NCBI GenBank assembly: GCA_020851115.1
Contig: JADZDJ010000145.1
Coordinates: forward strand, 1 to 32,100
Direction of reading: 5' to 3'
DNA from: Pirellulales bacterium
GTDB lineage: Bacteria > Planctomycetota > Planctomycetia > Pirellulales > JADZDJ01
Length of the DNA: 32,100 bases
Every line of letters starts with the position of its first letter. The first letter of the stretch is position 1. The translations under genes and the position numbers were made by a program. The notes beneath the pieces are model-generated. The model did no database searches, had not been told where the DNA came from, and saw only the letters and a program-made list of their open reading frames with translations. Below, piece by piece: positions 27,391-32,100 of the stretch.

Positions 27391-27650
27391 AATAACCCAA
27401 TTTATTTTTTCCGGGATAGAGCTTGTGGAAAATGCCATCTGGCAGGCTTCCGGCTATGCCATTCGGCATAGCCACGCTCCGGGCTTTCCTCAAGCAAACC
27501 GAAAACTCCGCAGGAGGGAGGCGAACCCTTCGCCGACTTGAGCAGGCCGCAAACGGTTCCGGAACTTCGATTTTTCGAGACCGTATTGGGCCCCGGGTGT
27601 TCAGAAATCGGCTCATCCGTGAATGAAATCCGGTTTACAATGAATAGGCG
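27391..27650. promoter_or_regulatory. Divergent promoter region between the efflux operon and its sensor kinase
   Basis: This 260-bp gap separates mdtA (leftward) from the propeller kinase (rightward). It must carry both promoters. The only clear structure is the palindrome at 27452-27473 with a smaller one at 27433-27444 beside it. No convincing ribosome binding site precedes either start. Confidence 0.6.
27433..27473. promoter_or_regulatory. Pair of palindromes, candidate operator of the NarL-type regulator
   Basis: GGCTATGCC (27452-27460) and GGCATAGCC (27465-27473) form a perfect 9-bp inverted repeat around ATTC. Upstream, TGCCA-TC-TGGCA (27433-27444) shares the core TGCCAT. Such dyads fit binding by a dimeric LuxR/NarL-type regulator, one of which is encoded nearby. 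A REP-like hairpin is the alternative. Confidence 0.4.
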
Positions 27651-30600
27651 ATGAGCTATTTGAAATCACACACCAGGGTTCGCGGCTTCCAAAATCCTTC
27701 TCTGGATGGCTGCCGCGCAATCTTTGCGGCGATTGCAATCGTTTGCTTGTCTCGATCCGCGCTCGCACTCGATCCCTCGCGGGCGCTTACACAGACGATT
27801 CACCGAATCTGGCAGACGCAGCAAGGCTTGCCTCAAGGGACGATTTATTGCGTTTATCAGACTCAAGATCGATATCTTTGGCTTGGCACTAAGACTGGAT
27901 TGGTGCGATTTGACGGCGTGCAGTTTACCGTCATGCCAGCGCTGGGAGGCGTGTCGCTGGAAAACGTTTGGATTCGCCAATTGTGTGAAGACCGGCAAGG
28001 CGGTCTCTGGATTGCCACCGACGGCGACGGCTTGATCCGCTGGAAAGACGGACAGGCCATGCGATTCTCGACCGATGATGGCTTGCCTTCCAACGATGTT
28101 CAATGCCTGTTGGTTGACCGCGAACAAGCCGTTTGGATTGGCACCGACCGCGGATTGGCGAGATTCGCGGCTGGACGAATCGAAACGTCGACCGGTGACG
28201 ATGGTCCAATTACCGATGCTATCAACGCGATTTGCGAAACGATCGATGGCAAGATCTGGGTCGCAGGAGATGGCAATCGCTTGTATCTCAGACAGTCCGC
28301 GGATTTTACAGCCATGGTCCTCGACAGCTTGCCCAATTCGACCGCGCTGACGGCGTTCGCTGCGGCCGCCGACGGATCGCTATGGGTCGGCAGTTCTCAC
28401 GGGCTGGTTCAACTTCAACGCGGTCGGCAGCGCCGCTTCAGCGCCGACGACGGATTGTCGGACGAGCAGATTTTTTGCCTGACGCTGGGGGGCAGGGACA
28501 GCTTGTGGATTGGGACCGGAGACGGCTTTAATCGACTTCGCGACAACAGGTTTCAGAGCTTTCGAACGCGCGATGGATTGTCGCAGAGCACGGTCTATTC
28601 GATCTGCGAGGACCACGAAGGGAGTTTGTGGGTGGGCACAAAACTCGGTCTGAATCAATTTGTCGATCGTCGGACCATTCCGTTTACGATGTCCGAAGGA
28701 CTGCCGAGCAATCGTACGGGGCCGATCGAGCAAGATCGCGCAGGCAACCTCTGGGTGGGGACGCTCGACGCAGGTTTGGCCCGCTGGAACGGCACGGGTT
28801 TTACCACGTTGAACGCCGCCGACGGCTTGCCAAGCGATTCGATTCTGGCACTGGCCGCAGCCGGCGACGATTCGCTGTGGGTTGCCACAAATCGCGGATT
28901 GTGTCGCGTCAAGGAGCAGACCATCATCGATACGCCCGCCGGCAGCGCTGCGCTGCCTACCGCCGGCATCCTAGCTCTCTGCTGCGACAGCCAGGGAACG
29001 CTGTGGATCGGCACGGCGACGGGCATCGTTTCCTGGAAAGACGGTCAACTGACCAAAGCGCACTTGCCGAAAGAGATTTCCGCGCAGGCATCCGTCGTCG
29101 CCATTGCCGAGCATGGCGAGCGCACGGTGATTGCGGCGCTCGAAGAAGGCCCGCTCGTGAGGTGCCGCGATGGCCAGTGGAGCCGATTCGAGACACATCG
29201 ATTGCGGCCGAAATATGTCAGCGCGCTGTGCAGCGTGGGGCAGACTCTGTACGTTGCCACCGCCGGTGATGGCTTATATGCGTTCGATTCCCAGCGCGCG
29301 ATTCACCTGTCCGTTCGTGAGGGGCTGTATGACGATGAATTGTTTGGACTGGTGAGCGACAAGCAGGGGAGGCTCTGGATTGCTTGTAGCAAAGGAGTGT
29401 TTTCCATCGAGCAAGCCGACGTAGGTCGATTTGCCGCGGGACGAATCGCTGCCGTGTCGACGACGCCGCTAAGCCCGCTCGATGCGCTCCGCACGGTGGA
29501 ATGCCAGCCTGGCGTGCAACCTGCGGCAAAACTGGCGCGCGACGGCCGACTTTGGTTTTCCACGATTCGCGGCGTGCTGGTCATCGACCCCAGCCAATTG
29601 CAGCGCAACTTGCCCGCCACGTCGGTGGTCGTCGAAGACGCGATCATCAACGGCAAGAGCGAAAATCCTCGGCAGTTCCAATCCGTACCGCCGGGCAATG
29701 CGAATTTGGCATTCCGCTACGCGGCATTGAGCTACACGTCACCCACGCGAATCGCCTTTCGTTACCAACTAGAAGGCTTCGACCGGCACTGGATTGACGC
29801 GGGTTCGCGCCGCGAAGCCTTTTATACAAATATCCCGCCGGGAAACTATCGGTTTGTCGTTGCGGCGAAGAACGTCGATGGCAAGTCGTACGAAGTTGCG
29901 ACGCCCGTGATGCTAAGCATCGCTCCTCGCTGGTATCAGACCGCATGGTTTGTACCGGCGTGCGCGACGGCGATTGCGCTGGCGATCTGGTTTGCCTATC
30001 GCCTCCGCGTGCGCGCCATTCGTCGGCAGATGAGTGCCATCGTCATCGAGCGCAGCCGTATTGCCCGCGAATTGCACGATGGCCTCATGCAAGGCTTCGC
30101 TGGGATCACGATGGAAATGCAGGCGCTTTCTAGCCGGCTGCCGGAAGCGTCAACCGAGCGGGAAACCTTGGAGGAGATCATCGACGACGCCGGGAACTGC
30201 CTGCGCGAAGCGCGCCGATCGATCGCGGGGCTGCGGAGCGCCCAATCGGGCTTGGCCGCGGCCATTGAGCAGGCCGCGCGGCAGTTGGCGCAAACCCACG
30301 ATATGCGTTTAAGGCTGCAGCTCAATTCGGTCGCCAAGCAGCTTTCGGCCGAAATAGAATACAACCTGCTGCGGATTGCGCAAGAAGCGATCACCAATTC
30401 CCTGAAACACTCCGGCGGCAGCGTGGTCGATGTCGCTTTGGAGAGCACCGCGGACGAAATCCGACTGACGGTTCGCGACGACGGCAGCGGAATCGTGGAG
30501 AGCGAGACAAGCCTCGAGCATTTCGGGCACTATGGACTGCTCGGCATGCGCGAGCGAGCGCGCCAAATCGGTGCGCAGCTTACCCTGGAAAACAATCCGG

Positions 30601-30665
30601 GGCGGGGTGCCGCCGTTCGCGTGGTGTTGCCGATCAAAGCTGCGCTCGCGGATTTGACCACTTAA
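27651..30665 (+). CDS. Two-component sensor with beta-propeller, Y_Y_Y and HisKA_3 kinase domains
   Basis: 1,004 residues. A signal peptide (about residues 22-40, ending SALA) exports the N-terminal part. Up to about residue 680 are repeated Reg_prop blades, seen as recurring LWLGT, DGLP and GL.RF motifs that should form periplasmic seven-bladed propellers. A Y_Y_Y domain follows (~685-745, FRYQLEGFDRHW and IPPGNYRF). One membrane helix is at ~766-786. The cytoplasmic kinase has the HisKA_3 dimerisation motif RIARELHDG with His809, the N-box EAITNSLKHS, and ATP boxes DDGSGI and GLLGMRER. This NarX/DesK-type kinase lacks the receiver and AraC domains found in the hybrid Bacteroides versions. 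It is 14 bp before a NarL-type regulator and divergent from mdtABC, so it probably senses a compound that the pump exports. Confidence 0.92.
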   Translation: MSYLKSHTRVRGFQNPSLDGCRAIFAAIAIVCLSRSALALDPSRALTQTIHRIWQTQQGLPQGTIYCVYQTQDRYLWLGTKTGLVRFDGVQFTVMPALGGVSLENVWIRQLCEDRQGGLWIATDGDGLIRWKDGQAMRFSTDDGLPSNDVQCLLVDREQAVWIGTDRGLARFAAGRIETSTGDDGPITDAINAICETIDGKIWVAGDGNRLYLRQSADFTAMVLDSLPNSTALTAFAAAADGSLWVGSSHGLVQLQRGRQRRFSADDGLSDEQIFCLTLGGRDSLWIGTGDGFNRLRDNRFQSFRTRDGLSQSTVYSICEDHEGSLWVGTKLGLNQFVDRRTIPFTMSEGLPSNRTGPIEQDRAGNLWVGTLDAGLARWNGTGFTTLNAADGLPSDSILALAAAGDDSLWVATNRGLCRVKEQTIIDTPAGSAALPTAGILALCCDSQGTLWIGTATGIVSWKDGQLTKAHLPKEISAQASVVAIAEHGERTVIAALEEGPLVRCRDGQWSRFETHRLRPKYVSALCSVGQTLYVATAGDGLYAFDSQRAIHLSVREGLYDDELFGLVSDKQGRLWIACSKGVFSIEQADVGRFAAGRIAAVSTTPLSPLDALRTVECQPGVQPAAKLARDGRLWFSTIRGVLVIDPSQLQRNLPATSVVVEDAIINGKSENPRQFQSVPPGNANLAFRYAALSYTSPTRIAFRYQLEGFDRHWIDAGSRREAFYTNIPPGNYRFVVAAKNVDGKSYEVATPVMLSIAPRWYQTAWFVPACATAIALAIWFAYRLRVRAIRRQMSAIVIERSRIARELHDGLMQGFAGITMEMQALSSRLPEASTERETLEEIIDDAGNCLREARRSIAGLRSAQSGLAAAIEQAARQLAQTHDMRLRLQLNSVAKQLSAEIEYNLLRIAQEAITNSLKHSGGSVVDVALESTADEIRLTVRDDGSGIVESETSLEHFGHYGLLGMRERARQIGAQLTLENNPGRGAAVRVVLPIKAALADLTT

Positions 30666-30679
30666 CCGAACGGTTTTCG

Positions 30680-31318
30680 ATGCCTGCGTCGATACTCAAA
30701 CGACCGATTCGCGTCCTTTGCGTGGATGACCACCCGCTCGTTCGCAAGGGGATCGCCCTGATCTTGAGCAACGAGGCCGATATGGAGTTGGTCGGCGAAG
30801 CCGGAAATGGCTGCGATGCCGTACTATCGTTCCGTCAACTTCGGCCCGATGTAACACTGATGGACTTGCGAATGCCACAGCTCGACGGCATTCAAGCCGT
30901 CAAACAAATTCGCGCAGAATTTCCCGATGCCAAAATTATTGCGTTGACCAGTTTCGACGGCGATCAAGACATTTACCGCGCGTTGGCAGCAGGCGTTCGC
31001 GGATATTTGTTAAAAGAGTCGGTTCACACCGAGGTGCTGACTGCGATCCGCGCGGTAACCGCCGGCGAACGATTGATTTCGCACGAAGTCACCGAACGAC
31101 TGACCGCATTCTTTCCTCGTGAGGCATTGACGCCCAAGGAAGTGGAAGTGCTGACGCTTGTGGCTCAAGGGCTTGGCAACAAAGAGATCGCCGCACGGCT
31201 CGGCAAAGCGACCGGCACCATCAAAATCCACGTCCAGAACATTCTGGAAAAGCTCGGCGCCTCGGATCGAACTCATGCGGTGACGATCGCAGCACAGCGC
31301 GGAATCATTCACGTCTAG
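30680..31318 (+). CDS. NarL/LuxR-family response regulator
   Basis: 212 residues, the standard length for this family. The receiver domain shows Asp16/Asp17 in CVDDH, phosphoacceptor Asp62 in LMDLRMP, the switch Thr in IIALTS and Lys in YLLKES. The C-terminal GerE-type helix-turn-helix begins at LTPKEVEVL and continues GLGNKEIAARLGKATGTIKI. It is the obvious partner of the upstream HisKA_3 kinase, with 14 bp between them. Proteins of this type bind short inverted repeats as dimers and activate or repress sigma-70 promoters. The palindromes in the mdtA-kinase gap are a plausible site. It should not act on sigma-54 promoters because it has no AAA+ domain. Confidence 0.93.
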   Translation: MPASILKRPIRVLCVDDHPLVRKGIALILSNEADMELVGEAGNGCDAVLSFRQLRPDVTLMDLRMPQLDGIQAVKQIRAEFPDAKIIALTSFDGDQDIYRALAAGVRGYLLKESVHTEVLTAIRAVTAGERLISHEVTERLTAFFPREALTPKEVEVLTLVAQGLGNKEIAARLGKATGTIKIHVQNILEKLGASDRTHAVTIAAQRGIIHV

Positions 31319-31577
31319 CCCTTCGCCGCTCGCCTGAATTGCAGCCGGACGAAACGGGTGGCCGCCTTCACTCCCGCGGCCAATCTGAGGACATTGCGGC
31401 AATCGATCCGCATTCCGCAGTGCTAGCAAAGCTGGCGGTCGTCGATAGTCGTCCGCAGAAATCGGTGCCCTGGAAAGCTGGGCAAGCCTACGAAAGCTTG
31501 CTGCGAAATTCGATTGCACCGATTGGGCGATGTTCTCCGATAAAGAAAAAGAGGCGATCTGAAAAGGAAGAATCCAC

Positions 31578-31583
31578 GGAGGG
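31578..31583 (+). promoter_or_regulatory. Ribosome binding site of the outer-membrane factor
   Basis: GGAGGG at 31578-31583 lies just before the ATG at 31587 (GGAG to ATG is 5 bases). It supports that start, which gives a complete lipoprotein signal peptide. Confidence 0.65.
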
Positions 31584-31586
31584 CTT

Positions 31587-32100
31587 ATGCAGGAGGGCAG
31601 CCGATCGATCGCAGCATGGGCGCTCGTCGCATCGACGTTGGCTTTCCGCTGCGCGCCGCTTCTTGGTGCGAGTTGGTTGCTACTTGTTGCCACCGGCTGC
31701 ACGCCATTCCGAGAGTATCTTGCCAACGGGTTGAAGGTTGGTCCAAATTACCACAGGCCGGCCGCAGCAGTTTCGGAAGATTGGATCGACGCAGACGACC
31801 AACGAATTCACACCGAAGACCCCGACCTCAGCCACTGGTGGACGGCCTTCAACGACAGCCATTTGAACGAATTCGTCCAGGCCGCCTACAACCAAAACCT
31901 CACGCTCAAGGAAGCCGGATTTCGAATTCTGCAAGCCCGCGCATTGTTGGCGATTCAAGTCGGTGAACTGTTTCCACAAACCCAGCAGGCGGCCGGCTCG
32001 TGGTCGCGCAACATGACGAGCCTGCTGGCCGCGAACCGCAGTTTCTTGCCGCAGCAGTTCTACGATAATTGGAGCCTCGGCTTCAACATGGCGTGGGTAA
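31587..32100 (+). CDS. NodT/OprM-type outer-membrane efflux lipoprotein (partial, runs off the window)
   Basis: The frame is open from ATG 31587 to the end of the window: 171 codons with no stop. The N-terminus is a long lipoprotein signal peptide with the lipobox LLVATGC; the Cys at about residue 38 would be lipidated. Soon after comes LKVGPNYHRP, the hallmark start of the mature NodT-family channel, then WWTAFNDSHLNEFVQAAYNQ and NLTLKEAGFRILQARALL, the first outer-membrane-factor helices. It would trimerise into the TolC-like tunnel and complete the pump with MdtA and MdtBC. It is 268 bp after the NarL-type regulator in the same direction. Full length should be near 450-500 residues. Confidence 0.88.
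   Translation, partial: MQEGSRSIAAWALVASTLAFRCAPLLGASWLLLVATGCTPFREYLANGLKVGPNYHRPAAAVSEDWIDADDQRIHTEDPDLSHWWTAFNDSHLNEFVQAAYNQNLTLKEAGFRILQARALLAIQVGELFPQTQQAAGSWSRNMTSLLAANRSFLPQQFYDNWSLGFNMAWV

Noticed and set aside
27640-27654. Four-codon upstream ORF overlapping the propeller kinase start as ATGA
   Set aside because: It has no ribosome binding site and is short enough to be chance.

Overview
The window looks like chromosome of a member of the Planctomycetota, probably of the Pirellulales type. This is an inference from two things: a 3,382-residue secreted repeat protein that opens with a variant of the LEPR-XLL N-terminal motif common in giant planctomycete proteins, and a gene set rich in propeller-sensor and NtrC-type two-component systems. 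No rRNA, tRNA or CRISPR array was seen.

Layout. (1) 1-638: no convincing gene, but a compact cluster of inverted repeats at 385-470 and a 29-codon ORF with a good ribosome binding site. (2) 639-2403, plus strand: a small accessory cassette of a HipA-like kinase and a DUF3037 protein, closed by a rho-independent terminator and followed directly by a broken IS3-family orfA (2344-2640, minus strand). (3) 2753-5125: a calcineurin-like phosphoesterase (minus) divergent from an APC-type amino acid permease (plus). (4) 5126-5786: a 661-bp non-coding stretch with a consensus sigma-54 promoter at 5466-5481. (5) 5787-15935: a giant protein made of a LEPR-like leader, a cyclophilin domain, 22 Ig-like repeats interrupted by an SdrD B-like domain, and a C-terminal pectate-lyase-type beta-helix. 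(6) 16226-19478: an NtrB/NtrC-like two-component pair in the same direction. The regulator has a sigma-54 activator domain, so it is a natural candidate to fire the promoter in front of the giant gene. (7) 19629-27390, minus strand: an mdtA-mdtB-mdtC efflux operon with overlapping stop and start codons. (8) 27651-32100, plus strand: a propeller-domain sensor kinase, a NarL-type response regulator and the start of a NodT-type outer-membrane efflux lipoprotein cut by the window edge. With region 7 this gives a complete tripartite RND pump plus its likely regulator, arranged around a 260-bp divergent promoter region that holds a perfect 9-bp palindrome.

How they fit. Two self-contained signalling modules lie next to their probable targets: NtrBC-like with the giant surface or secreted protein, and the propeller kinase/NarL pair with the MdtABC-OMF pump. 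The least characterised item is the HipA-like/DUF3037 pair beside an insertion-sequence scar. The most testable new idea is the sigma-54 circuit controlling the giant beta-helix protein. The regulator of that circuit also seems to start at an ATC codon.
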